Source of the DNA: Stomorhina lunata
Lineage: Eukaryota; Arthropoda; Insecta; Diptera; Rhiniidae
Length of the DNA: 64,000 bases
NCBI GenBank assembly: GCA_933228675.1
Contig: OW121743.1
Coordinates: 65,359,540 to 65,423,539 of the forward strand
Direction: 5' to 3'
The translations under genes were made by a program, and so were the position numbers. Positions 23,081 through 34,904 of this stretch are shown here, piece after piece. Each line of letters begins with the position of its first letter. Within the stretch, counting starts at the first letter, position 1. The notes under the pieces are model-generated. The model made no database searches. It was given only the letters and a program-made list of their open reading frames with translations, and had not been told where the DNA came from.

Positions 23081-24577
23081 CACAGAGAACAGAACAAAAA
23101 ATAGTCGGCAGAGTTGCCGTTTTTTTATACTTTAAAAAAAAAATAGGTTTTTTTTTTCAATGTGTAGTTCTAAAGTTTTAAAGAAAAAGTTTTCTACTCC
23201 TTTTTTTAGTATTTTATATCAACAATTTTATATAGAAAATTGTTTTATCAAAAGTTTTTCTATAGAAAATTTCTTTATCAAAAATTTTTCTATAGAAAAT
23301 TGTTTTAGATTGAAAGAAATAAATTTTAAGAAATTTTTTATCAAAAATTGTTTTTATCAAAAATTTTTCTATAGAATATCAAAAAAAAATTTCTATAGAA
23401 AATTTTTTTATCAAAAATTTTTCTATAGAAAATTTTTTTTATCAAAAATTTTTCTATAGAAAATTTTTTTATCAAAAATTTTTCTATAGAAAATTTTTTT
23501 TATCAAAAATTTTTCTATAGAAAATTTTTTTATCAAAAATCTTTCTACAGAAAATTTTTATCTAAATTTTTTCTATAGAAAATTTGTATCTAAAATTTTT
23601 CTATAAAAATTTTTTTATCAAATAATTTTCCACAGAAAATTTTTTTTTATCAAAACTTTTTCTATAGAAAAAAATGTTGCATAGAAAAATTGTTTTTATC
23701 AAAAATTTTTTTGTAGAAAATTTTTTTTATCAAAAATTTTTCTATAGAAAATTTTTTTTATCAAATATTTTCTGTAGAAATTTTTTATATCAAAAATTTT
23801 TCTATAGAAAAATTTTTTTTATCAAAAATGTTTCTATTGAAAATTTTTTATCAAAAATTTTTTTATCGAAAATTTTTCTATAGAAAATTTTTTTTATCAA
23901 ATATTTATCTATAGAAATTTTTTTAGATTGAAAAAAAATAATTTTTTGAAATTTTTTATCAAAAATTTTTTTTATCAAAAATTATTATATAGAAAATTTT
24001 TTTATTAAAAATTTTTCTATAGAAAATTTTTGTTATCAAAATTTTTCTATTTTCATCAAAAATTTTTTTTATCAAAAATTTTGTTATAAAAAGTTTTTTT
24101 TATCAAAAATTTTTTATAAAAATTTTTTTTTATCAAAAATTTTTTATAAAAAACATTTTTTTTATCAACAATTTTTCTATAGAAGATTTGAAAATTTTTT
24201 GATATAAATATATTTTTATCGAAAATTGTTATAGAAAAATATTTTTATAGAAAAATTTTCTATAAAACATAATTTTTATTGAACAATTTTCCAAAGAAAA
24301 ATATTTTTATTAAAAATTTTTGGATCGAAAGTATCTAAAAAATATAAAAATCTAAAATTGTTTAATATTAGAATTTATTTCTGTTTTAAAAAATATTCCC
24401 AATATTTAAAAAAAATATTCCCAATGTTTACAAAAATAATAGTGTCGTGGCAACAATGTTCGAGATTATATTTTTTTGTTCTCTCGAACCATATGTTTTG
24501 TTGCTATAAATTGAAAATTAAAAAAATTCTTCGGCTTCTGGTAGCCCATACGACCATACGACCCATACGACCTCCTG
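23081..24577 (+). mobile_element. Satellite-bearing hAT-like element, copy E2
   Basis: This copy shows the family boundaries best. It is flanked by a perfect 8-bp duplication, CTTATAAA (23073-23080 and 24578-24585). The head is CACAGAGAACAGAAC with the hairpin CGGCAGAGTTGCCG, the minisatellite covers about 23215-24340, and the tail contains GTCGTGGCAACAATGTTCG and CTTCGGCTTCTGGTAG and ends CTCCTG. The 8-bp target with T at position 2 and A at position 7 fits the hAT rule nTnnnnAn. There is no transposase. It lies just downstream of the P450. Confidence 0.78.
23215..24340. repeat. CTATAG minisatellite inside E2
   Basis: Degenerate ~30-base units with CTATAGAAAA, T tracts and ATCAAAAA, more diverged than in the other copies. 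Open frames such as 23160-23459 are by-products of the repeat. Confidence 0.93.
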
Positions 24578-24585
24578 CTTATAAA

Positions 24586-25257
24586 TCTAAAAGTAATAGA
24601 AGATTTTTTATAAGATCAGTATTTTGCAAATATTTATAAGTGATATTTTGTGAAAATATATCCAAATTTGGTCCTAACACTAAAATAAGATATATCTTCT
24701 ATATCTAGGAAACTACTTGACCGATTAAAATAATTATGACCTATATTGTGCAGCAAATTAAATTTTTAAATCAAATCTAGACCGCGAGCGGATCCACTAT
24801 GCTTATGAATACCCTGAACTAGATTCAGTTGTTCATATTTCATTAACGAACTGCCCGATCTGAAATGATCCCCTACTGTTGATTACTTTTAAACAAGGAC
24901 ACGATTTAAAATATGGAATACAAGATCGCCATTGACACTGGCTCAAATATTCCAGGAATTCAAAGAAAATAAATTTCTTTTTCTATTCCTATGTGGGTAC
25001 ATGATATAAATGCAAATTAGGCCTCACCTAATTTTCACCTGCCAGAACGTGTAGAAGGTCAATTGAGATGGAGTCACATGGAATGATATATGCCTAACAT
25101 CTCGCAATATAGTTCGATATAAAAGGATGTTTGAGGCCCTATGCTCCACCCTTGGCAGTCAAGGGTAACAGAATAAGTTGTTACTGGCTAGTGGAAACGA
25201 CATTATATTTGTTACGATTTATTAAGGGGCCTTGGAACTCCTATATATCGAACATTT
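24586..25257. other. Intergenic DNA, nothing recognised
   Basis: No ORF of credible composition, repeat or terminal structure was seen. The open frame at 25131-25352 runs into the repeat at 25258 and is not convincing. Confidence 0.4.
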
Positions 25258-25975
25258 ATTATACCCTTCACCACCATAGGTGGAAAGGGTATTATAAGTT
25301 TGTGCTGATATATGTAACGCATAGAAACATTTGTCTTAGACCCACCTTTTAGTATACCAATAGGCTTAGAATCACTTTCTGAGTCGATGAAGCGATGTAA
25401 GTCCGTCCGTTTGGCTATCTGGCTGGACCCCCATGTAAACAATATAATCAAAGTACAAGTGGCAATTCTAAAGATAATTTGATGAAATTTAGCACAGATA
25501 ATTTGTTAATAGTGGCTATTAAAAATCGTCAAAATCGGTCCATTATTTATGGTACCTCCCATAGGTTCCACTTCCGGGAATTGACATTTTGGCCACAAAT
25601 ATCAATATTTTCATGAAATTTAAAACAAATACTTCTTATATAAACCAAAATCACTGTAGAAAATTTCATTGAAATCGGTCCACATTTGACCATAGCTCCC
25701 ATACAAACTCTTCTATCAAAACGCACTAAATAAACGCTCATAAATCTGAAGATAATGTGAATTTTTGAATTTATTTTTTGCATACATACTTTATGTAAGA
25801 ACTGTAATCTATTTGCCAAATTTTGAGATAATCGGTCCACACTTGAGCCTAGCTCTTATATAAGTCCAAATGACGGAAACAGCTTAAATATAAAAGTTTT
25901 GAGAAAATGTTTGTACGATGGCAAAATTTAGCAAATAATTGTCTTTATACACCTTTGACCTTAGTGATGAAGTGA
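25258..25975 (+). mobile_element. TATACCCTTCACC-type repeat, 3' truncated
   Basis: It begins TATACCCTTCACCACCATAG and soon has GGAAAGGGTATTATAAG, GTCCGTCCGTTTGGC and several ATAGCTCCCATACAA-like phrases, as in the common calyptrate family related to the TATACCC elements above. The expected 3' end (a GGGTATATAAG stretch with hairpin) is missing, and the copy fades out near GACCTTAGTGATGAAG. Confidence 0.6.
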
Positions 25976-26129
25976 ATCGTATGGTCGGGCTTGACCAACA
26001 GGGACCGAAAATAACTGTTATTTTTGAATTTTTGATTGAAAAAAAACAACCGCAAGGAAATGTCGGAGAATAAAACCAAGTATACCATTTTGATAGTCTT
26101 GGACGAAATTTTCATAAAATGCGATGATT

Positions 26130-26650
26130 TTTAAAAATCTGATTTTTATTTTTTAGAAAAAAATAACAGTTATTTTTTTATTTTTATTTTTTTGAGCAAA
26201 AATAAAAGTTATTTTTTAACTTTTATTTTTTCGAGCAAAAATAACAGTTGTTTTTGACTTTTATTATTTCTATCATGAATTAAAGATATTTTTTGACTTT
26301 TATTTTTTCGAGCAAAAATAAAAGTTATTTTTTGACTTTTTCGAACAGAAATAAAAGTTATTTGTGTGTTTTCAACCCTAATTATGATTGCGAAACTCAT
26401 CTCCATTAATTTTTGAGCGTATGCAAATTATTTTCACTGAAAAATTATCTTTGTTTGACAAAAATTTTTAATAAATTTATCATGAATTTTAACAAAAGTA
26501 ACTTTAATTTCTGCTCAAAAAAATAAAAGTCAAAAATAACTGTTATTTTTTATCGAAAAAATAAAAGTCAGAAAATAACTTTTATTTCTGCTAGAAAAAA
26601 TAAAAGTCAAAAAATAACTTTTTTTCTGACTTTTACGATAAAATAATATC
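26130..26650. repeat. Inverted clusters of an AAAATAAAAGT repeat
   Basis: The left half (26150-26360) repeats a ~38-base unit built on AATAAAAGTTATTTTTTGAC and TTTTCGAGCA. The right half (26510-26640) carries the inverse (AAAATAAAAGTCAAAAAATA and TTTCTGCT). The whole can fold as a large imperfect palindrome around about 26440. Confidence 0.75.
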
Positions 26651-27724
26651 AGTTACGGTCCCTGCTTTCTTACTTGTTTTAGATAACCTTGAAAAGATAA
26701 ATCTCTCCTATTAGAGTTTTTAATCTGTTAAAACCTATCGTCCTCATGCTTTAAATCAATTAATTCACACGATCTTTCTTTATTTACCCAATAAAAATTG
26801 TAAAGACCTTACAAGCAAATGTTAACCATTTATGGGTCATCTATTTTTTTAGAGCCAAAGACAAAATTTGTTTGTTTGCAATTAAAACATTTTACAACGC
26901 ATTTGTAACTAATTCCAGCTTTTAATTATTGCGCATATCATAAAATAAAATCCAAGATCAAACATTTTTCGATCATAGATTTACTTACATATACTCTACT
27001 ACGCTAATATCTTTAGCGATGGCGATAATGGATAAGACATAATTGTAACCAAATACTTTGGGAATAATGTACGACCACTTGATCGAATTATGTTGAAGTT
27101 AAACTTGAAAATTTTGTTGCTATGTCTTTTTTATTAAGCGTGTGCAAGTTTAAAGGCTTAGGTTAGGCAACAGCAACCAACATGTGTTGCTTCAGCTGCA
27201 GTAGCAGCAGCTGAGTGTCAAGCGAACCACATAAAAGTTAACACTATCGGGTAGATCGCTGCTGCGATCAAGTGTTGAAGACCTATAAATGGGTTAACAA
27301 AACAGATTTACAATTTTATTATTTTTTTTTTGTTAATGCTTAAGTATTTGTTATTGTTAAGTATTTTATTATTACAATTATTAAAAATTTTATACACTTT
27401 AATAAAATTATGATTAATTTTTCATAAAATATTAATTAAACGACCATTAATGAAATTTTAGTCTCTTTATACGCATGATCAGTTTTTGATCTCCCAAAAT
27501 CTGCGTTATAGTAAAATCGGTAAAATCGGGCACTTCATACATGCAGGTGTAATTTATTATAACTTTTTTAAAGGGACGGTAGCTTTAATAAATCACCAGT
27601 ATTATTCATAATTAATAACTATTTAAATACTCCAAAAATTATATAATGTTTCTAATATTATAAATATTACGAAAAAGTACAATTTTTAAACTAATAAAAT
27701 ATTACGCTATAAATTTTTTCTGTG
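26651..27724. other. Intergenic DNA, nothing recognised
   Basis: No gene or repeat was identified. About 27170-27290 is less AT-rich (CAGCTGCAGTAGCAGCAGCT) and might be old unique sequence. Confidence 0.4.
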
Positions 27725-30700
27725 CAGAATATTATGCTATACAAATTTTTCTTCCCAACATTTTTCGGTAAAAAAAATTTTTCTATAGAAAATTTTTCTT
27801 TAAAAAAATTCTATAGATAATTTTTCGGTAAAAAAAAAACTTTTCTATAGAAAATTTTTCGATAAAAAATTTTTAAATGGAAAGTTTTTGGGTATACAAA
27901 TTTTTGGTACAAAAAAGAATACAAATTTTTCGGTAAAAAAAATTTTCTATAGAAAAATTTACGGTAAAAAAAAATTTCTATAAAAAAATTTTGGGTAAAA
28001 AAAAAATTTCTATAGAAAAATTTTCGGTAAAAAAAATTTTCTATAGAAAAATTTTGGGTAAAAAAATTTTTCTATAAAAAAATTTTGGGTTTAAAAATTT
28101 TTCTATAGAAAATTTTTTTTACTGAAAATTTTTCTCTAGCAAAATTTTGGGTAAAAAAATTTTTCTATAGAAAAATTTTCGGTAAAAAAATTTTTCTCTA
28201 GAAAAATTTTGGGTAAAAAAATTTTTCTATAGAAAAATTTTCAGTAAAAAAATTTTTCTATAGAAAAATTTTCGGTAAAAAAATTTTTCTATAGAAAAAT
28301 TTTCGGTAAAAAAATTTTTCTATAGAAAAATTTTCGGTAAAAAAATTTTTCTATAGAAAAATTTTCGGTAAAAAAATTTTTCTATAGAAAAATTTTCGGT
28401 AAAAAAATTTTTCTATAGAAAAATTTTCGGTAAAAAAATTTTTCTATAGAAAAATTTTAGGTAAAAAAATTTTTCTGTAGAAAAATTTTCGGTAAAAAAA
28501 TTTTTCTATAGAAAAATTTTCGGTAAAAAAATTTTACTATCTATAGAATTTTTCGTTAAAAAAATTTTTCTATAGAAAATTTTTCGTTAAAAAAATTTTT
28601 CTATAGAAAATTTTTCTTTAAAAAAATTCTATAGATAATTTTTCGGTAAAAAAAAACTTTTCTATAGAAAATTTTTCGATAAAAAATTTTTAAAAGGAAA
28701 GTTTTTGGGTATACAAATTTTTGGTACAAAAAAGAATACAAAATTTTCGGTAAAAAAAATTTTCTATAAAAAAATTTTGGGTAAAAAAAATTTTCTATAG
28801 AAAAATTTTCGGTAAAAAAAATTTTCTATAGAAAAATTTTGGGTAAAAAAATTTTTCTATAAAAAAATTTTGGGTTTAAAAATTTTTCTATAGAAAATTT
28901 TTTTTACTGAAAATTTTTCTATAGAAAATTTTTTCGGTAAAAAAATTTTTCTATAGAAAAATTTTCGGTAAAAAAATTTTTCTATAGAAAATTTTCGGTA
29001 AAAAAATTTTTCTATAGAAAAATTTTCGGTAAAAAAATTTTTCTATAGAAAAATTTTCGGTAAAAAAATTTTTCTATAGAAAAATTTTTTTACCGAAAAA
29101 TTTTTTTACCGAAAATTTTTCTATAGAAAAATTTTTTTAACAACAATTTTTCTATAGAAAAATTTTTTTAACAACAATTTTTCTATAGAAAAATTTTTTT
29201 AACGAAAATTTTTTTTAACGAAAATTTTTCTATAGAAAAATTTTCGGTAGAAAAATTTTCGTTAAAAATTTTTTTAACAACAATTTTTCTATAGAAAAAT
29301 TTTTTTAACGAAAATTTTTCTATAGAAAATTTTTTTTAACGAAAATTTTTCTATAGAAAAATTTTCGGTAGAAAAATTTTCGTTAAAAAAATTTTTCTAT
29401 AGAAAAATTTTCGTTAAAAAAATTTTTCTATAGAAAAATTTTCGTTAAAAAAATTTTTCTATAGAAAAATTTTCGTTAAAAAAATTTTTCTATAGAAAAT
29501 TTTTCGTTAAAAAAATTTTTCTATAGAAAATTTTTCTTTAAAAAAATTCTATAGATAATTTTTCGGTAAAAAAAAAACTTTTCTATAGAAAATTTTTCGA
29601 TAAAAAATTTTTAAAAGGAAAGTTTTTGGGTATACAAATTTTTGGTACAAAAAAGAATACAAAATTTTCGGTAAAAAAAATTTTCTATAAAAAAATTTTG
29701 GGTAAAAAAAATTTTCTATAGAAAAATTTTCGGTAAAAAAAATTTTCTATAGAAAAATTTTGGGTAAAAAAATTTTTCTATAAAAAAATTTTGGGTTTAA
29801 AAATTTTTCTATAGAAAATTTTTTTTACTGAAAATTTTTCTATAGAATTTTCGGTAAAAAAATTTTTCTATAGAAAAATTTTTTTAACGAAAATTTTTCT
29901 ATAGAAAAATTTTCGGTAGAAAAATTTTCGTTAAAAAAATTTTTCTATAGAAAAATTTTCGTTAAAAAAATTTTTCTATAGAAAAATTTTCGTTAAAAAA
30001 ATTTTTCTATAGAAAAATTTTCGTTAAAAAAATTTTTCTATAGAAAAATTTTCGTTAAAAAAATTTTTCTATAGAAAAATTTTCGTTAAAAAAATTTTTC
30101 TATAGAAAAATTTTCGTTAAAAAAATTTTTCTATAGAAAAATTTTCGTTAAAAAAATTTTTCTATAGAAAAATTTTCGTTAAAAAAATTTTTCTATAGAA
30201 AAATTTTCGTTAAAAAAATTTTTCTATAGAAAAATTTTCGTTAAAAAAATTTTTCTATAGAAAAATTTTCGTTAAAAAAATTTTTCTATAGAAAAATTTT
30301 CGTTAAAAAAATTTTTCTATAGAAAAATTTTCGTTAAAAAAATTTTTCTATAGAAAAATTTTCGTTAAAAAAATTTTTCTATAGAAAAATTTTCGTTAAA
30401 AAAATTTTTCTATAGAAAAATTTTCGTTAAAAAAATTTTTCTATAGAAAAATTTTCGTTAAAAAAATTTTTCTATAAAAAATTTTCGTTAAAAAAATTTT
30501 TCTATAGAAAAATTTTCGTTAAAAAAATTTTTCTATAGAAAAATTTTCGTTAAAAAAATTTTTCTATAGAAAAATTTTCGTTAAAAAAATTTTTCTATAG
30601 AAAAATTTTCGTTAAAAAAATTTTTCTATAGAAAATTTTTCGTTAAAAAAATTTTTCTATAGAAAATTTTTCGTTAAAAAAATTTTTCTATAGAAAAAAT

Positions 30701-31790
30701 TTCGTTAAAAAAATTTTTCTATAGAAAAATTTTCGTTAAAAAAGTTTTTCTATAGAAAAATTTTCGTTAAAAAAAATTTTCTATAGAAAAATTTTCGTTA
30801 AAAAAAGTTTTCTATAGAAAAATTTTCGTTAAAAAAATTTTTCTATAGAAAAATTTTCGTTAAAAAAATTTTTCTATAGAAAAATTTTCGTTAAAAAAAT
30901 TTTTCTATAGAAAAATTTTCGTTAAAAAAAATTTTTCTATAGAAAAATTTTCGTTAAAAAAATTTTTCTATAGAAAAATTTTCGTTAAAAAAATTTTTCT
31001 ATAGAAAAATTTTCGTTAAAAAAATTTTTCTATAGAAAAATTTTCGTTAAAAAAATTTTTCTATAGAAAAATTTTCGTTAAAAAAATTTTTCTATAGAAA
31101 AATTTTCGTTAAAAAAATTTTTCTATAGAAAAATTTTCGTTAAAAAAATTTTTCTATAGAAAAATTTTCGTTAAAAAAATTTTTCTATAGAAAAATTTTC
31201 GTTAAAAAAATTTTTCTATAGAAAAATTTTCGTTAAAAAAATTTTTCTATAGAAAAATTTTCGTTAAAAAAATTTTTCTATAGAAAAATTTTCGTTAAAA
31301 AAATTTTTCTACAGAAAAATTTTCGTTAAAAAAATTTTTCTACAGAAAAATTTTCGTTAAAAAAATTTTTCTATAGAAAAATTTTCGTTAAAAAAATTTT
31401 TCTATAGAAAAATTTTCGTTAAAAAAATTTTTCTATAGAAAAATTTTCGTTAAAAAAATTTTTCTATAGAAAAATTTTCGTTAAAAAAATTTTTCTATAG
31501 AAAAATTTTCGTTAAAAAAATTTTTCTATAGAAAAATTTTCGTTAAAAAAATTTTTCTATAGAAAAATTTTCGTTAAAAAAATTTTTCTATAGAAAAATT
31601 TTCGTTAAAAAAATTTTTCTATAGAAAAATTTTCGTTAAAAAAATTTTTCTATAGAAAAATTTTCGTTAAAAAAATTTTTCTATAGAAAAATTTTCGTTA
31701 AAAAAATTTTTCTATAGAAAATTTTTCGTTAAAAAATTTTTCTATAGAAAATTTTTCGTTAAAAAAATGTTTCTTATGGAAAATTTAAAG
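27725..31790. repeat. Free CTATAG satellite array B (31-bp unit)
   Basis: About 4 kb of tandem units. From 29900 to 31730 the unit is highly uniform at 31 bases (CTATAG, A5, T4, CGTT, A7, T5), about 58 copies, with only occasional single changes. Before that the unit uses CGGT or GGGT instead of CGTT and is less regular. A longer composite block with GGTATACAAATTTTTGG recurs at 27891, 28708 and 29629. Orientation flips locally near 29090-29300. Neither the head nor the tail of the E elements is present at its edges. Confidence 0.97.
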
Positions 31791-31798
31791 TTTAAAAC

Positions 31799-31839
31799 AT
31801 ATTAAAGCCAGCTCAACCATATTGAGCTGGCTTTAATAT
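31799..31839. other. Perfect 18-bp inverted repeat at array edge
   Basis: ATATTAAAGCCAGCTCAA (31799-31816), loop CCATA, and exact complement (31822-31839). It begins just after the last satellite unit and could form a strong RNA hairpin or cruciform. It is not followed by CTRR, so it does not look like a classical Helitron end. Confidence 0.9.
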
Positions 31840-33119
31840 TTTTTAAACATGATCATTTATCTTTATCAATAAATCCCCAATAAAATCATTCAAATTTAAA
31901 AGCAACCTTCGTTTAATCTTCACTTTTCTCACTAAAAAATCTTCGAATGGGATATGATTATCCAACATACACAATCTTGTGATTCATTTCAAAATTCGGA
32001 AGAACTTAAAACCAACAAAATTGAAATTATTTAAAACTTGTAGACAAAACGACTCTAACACCCAACTTAACAATCCAAAATGAAAAAAAAGAGGATCTAA
32101 CGTTATCATTTGTAACTATAGTATGCACTTGTAGGAAATGATCATTAATTTGATCCGTAGTACAACTTAATCCCAAACTAGAAGTTTCACAACAGATGGA
32201 AACATTTGATTTTAAAATGAATGAATGAAATGGCCACAGATCAAGTTATTACAAATAAATCATGAATTAATTATTAACACAAAAATACGAGTATTTCTGC
32301 GATGACTACAAACAATATTTGACCCGAAAAATTAACAAAATGAGACTGGTTTAAGATCGCTCTATTGATCGTGGTGTGCAATAAAAAGAATTGTTACTCA
32401 AACTTATGAAACGATAGAGAGAAATACCAAGAGATGTGATCATGTTTATTAGGCAAAAATATCAAATAGTGATTAAGATCATTAAAAATTAAATATACGA
32501 CAACATCGATTTGTTTATACACTATATATCGGCTTAAATGGGTTGAAAAATCGATTATCATTAAATTTCAAATGAATCGGTAAAATTTTTATATTATCAA
32601 AATTCTTGGCCTAAGTCGTCAAAAAGTTAATTTTTTTCGAGATAGCAGATAAAAATCTTCTATATCAGTTAAAAAACGTATGTTCTGGATCGTTTTTAAT
32701 TTTCAAAAAACCTGAGGCATATAGCTCCCCTCTCCTTAAGTCTACAGATTCAAAATTCTAAACTTAAGCTCGAATACTCCTCCTCAATAGCCGAGTTATA
32801 TCATGATAATCAAGGCACCACTCAGGGGGGTGTCGTTGGGATTATGTGATGGACCGTGTGTAAATTTAATTCCATTATAGGTGCAGAGATTTGGCTTAAC
32901 TGCTTCGGCTATAAATGTCGATGGAGCGTTTTTGCACTGTATATCCTACTGGGAGCAACGAGGCTCATTTTCACTAAAACGGCCACGACAACAAGCAAAA
33001 CAGCCGAGACTGGTCTCCCAAAACCATTTACATTGCTCCAGGGAAACTGTTTGGTATGCCTTATCCACGCATGAATTAATTGGATCATTTTTTCGAAAAT
33101 TCTCGAGGCCAGGTGACGA
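31840..33119. other. Intergenic DNA, nothing recognised
   Basis: Low-complexity AT-rich sequence to about 32840. Between 32856 and 33205 there are overlapping short open frames on both strands with more balanced composition; I do not recognise any product and suspect a mobile-element scrap leading into 33120-33500. Confidence 0.4.
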
Positions 33120-33500
33120 ATGTGATCTAGGGATTTTGGATACCAAGCAATGGTTGTGATTGGTCTTAAATTGGTATGCCCAGGCTTATCATGCTTATCC
33201 TTCATCTCAACTGTGGATACTGACCACCTCGTGATATCACCCGGGCAAGAACAATAAAAAAAGGGTTAGCTAGTAACTCACAACTCACTCCTGACAAAAA
33301 AAAACAATTACTATGAAAAAGCTACATTTATAGTAAATACCAAAATAGGACGTCCGAAACTACGATGGATAGACTAAGTTAAGAAAATCTTTCAAAGCTT
33401 GGCCTATGCAATTAAAGAATATGCGCACAAGTTTGAGGAGAATAGATTTATAAAATATGCTCGGCCTTTGATGTTAACAGGTTGTAAATATAGGTCATTT
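33120..33500 (+). mobile_element. Deleted LINE-like repeat, copy 1
   Basis: It shares a series of blocks with 62205-62665: ATTTTGGATACC, GATTGGTCTTAAATTGGTA, ATCTCAACTGTGGA, CCTCGTGATATCACCC, TCTTTCAAAGCTTGGCCTAT and ATATGCTCGG. Near the end it translates as IGRPKLRWID, the basic motif that follows reverse transcriptase in many insect LINEs. The sequence before it does not encode RT, so this looks like an element with its middle deleted. Confidence 0.45.
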
Positions 33501-33599
33501 AAGTATGTAAGTGGGCGACATATGTCAACGGTGAGAATTATCAACGCATGATAAATGAATTATTTTTGTTAAATCTGCGATCTCATCCATTGTACTCTT

Positions 33600-34185
33600 C
33601 ACACACTGATTTCAATAGGATGGGGCGACTGCACATACAACCAAAGCTTCGATGAATTCTCTGTAGAAAATGTTTAATCGCTTTTGGGACATCTACTAAG
33701 TTTTTTATTAGATTAGATTGGATTTAGAAATGGTTGTCTAATGGTGCTATATGGTCGATGCATCAAGAGTTCTCGGACGAACTCTCTCTATTTTTGGTGA
33801 GTGATCTAGCTTTGCGGTAGTGGAATATGACATCTTTACGATTGACCAATTTTGGCCGCTTCACGTTAATGGCTGTATTCAATTTGTCCAGTTTTTCACA
33901 GTAGTCGTTCGAATTAATCGGTTTTTTCCTTGGAAGCAGCTATATATGTATATAACACACCCTTCCGATCCCAATAAACTGACAGCATAATCTTCTTTTA
34001 GTAAATGTCAGCCTTTGAAGTGGTTTGTGGCGCTTCATCACGCTTGGACCATGATCGTTTTCGATTGACGTTATTATATGCAATCCATTTTTCATCTCCA
34101 GTTGTGAATTGCTTTAAAAATGGATAATTTTTATTGCGTTAAAAATGCATATCACAAGCTTCATATTAAAATTGACGCCAAACAA
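33600..34185 (-). pseudogene. Mariner transposase remnant
   Basis: On the minus strand, 34150-33990 reads NYPFLKQFTTGDEKWIAY, NNVNRKRSWSKRDEAPQTTS and KADIY-stop-KKIMLSVYWDRKGV. This is the mariner catalytic region beginning with the first aspartate (TGDEKW). Further on (about 33880-33770) comes DKLNTAINVKRPKLVNRKDV. The second catalytic segment is damaged, stops interrupt the frame, and the N-terminal DNA-binding half is absent. No inverted termini were found. Confidence 0.85.
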
Positions 34186-34748
34186 ATAAATATAATCAAA
34201 ATTCCGCGCAAGCTAAAAGTGGCAGTTTATAAGTGACAAAAGAAAAAATACAATTAAATAGTCACAAGCTATTCACAAAATATTGAGATAAACTTGGAGC
34301 GAAATACACTGTTGCAATATAGGAAATTTAAAATCTTATGACCACAAACACCACTTTCTATATATATTCACACAACCCAACAAACCATTTCAGAAGTAAA
34401 ATTTAAATTAGTTGTAGAATAAACTTATTATACGAGATTTTCTACAACTTTTCACAAGCTTACTTATTTCAAGCTTTTTATTGAAAAAAAAAATCAACAG
34501 TTTTCAAATACAGTTTAATAAATGCTTAGAATGGCTATACCTTACAAAATAATACTTGCGGTGCACTTGTCTAGATAACAGTATAACAAGTATGATTGGG
34601 AATTACTTATATTAGCAATAGCTTTATAAGTGTTTCTAAGAATGAAATACCGTTGTTTGGCACGTGTCTCATTTTTTTTATTATTAGTTAAAGTTTTCGG
34701 TCTTTGTATGTTTTTCGATGAAGAGTGAAGTACTTTTAAGAGTCAAGT
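34186..34748. other. Intergenic DNA, nothing recognised
   Basis: AT-rich sequence with no convincing ORF or repeat. Confidence 0.4.
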
Positions 34749-34904
34749 GTTATAAACACGAGTCGATACAAAAGAACAGAACAAAAAAATAAATGGCAGA
34801 GCTGCCGTTTTTTATACTTTTAACTAAAATAGATTTTTTAATGTGTAGTTCTAACGTTTTAAAAAGAAAAAGTTTTCTACTCCATTTTTTTAATAGTTTT
34901 AATG

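Noticed and set aside
27725..31790. CRISPR-like regular array
   Set aside because: This is eukaryotic DNA; the units are contiguous satellite repeats without unique spacers and there are no cas genes.
31799..31839. Bacterial-type terminator
   Set aside because: The hairpin is AT-flanked in a eukaryotic genome with no gene upstream; only a structural note is justified.
32856..33205. Overlapping ORFs on both strands
   Set aside because: Short, unrecognised, and located next to a decayed LINE-like repeat; there is not enough to call a gene.
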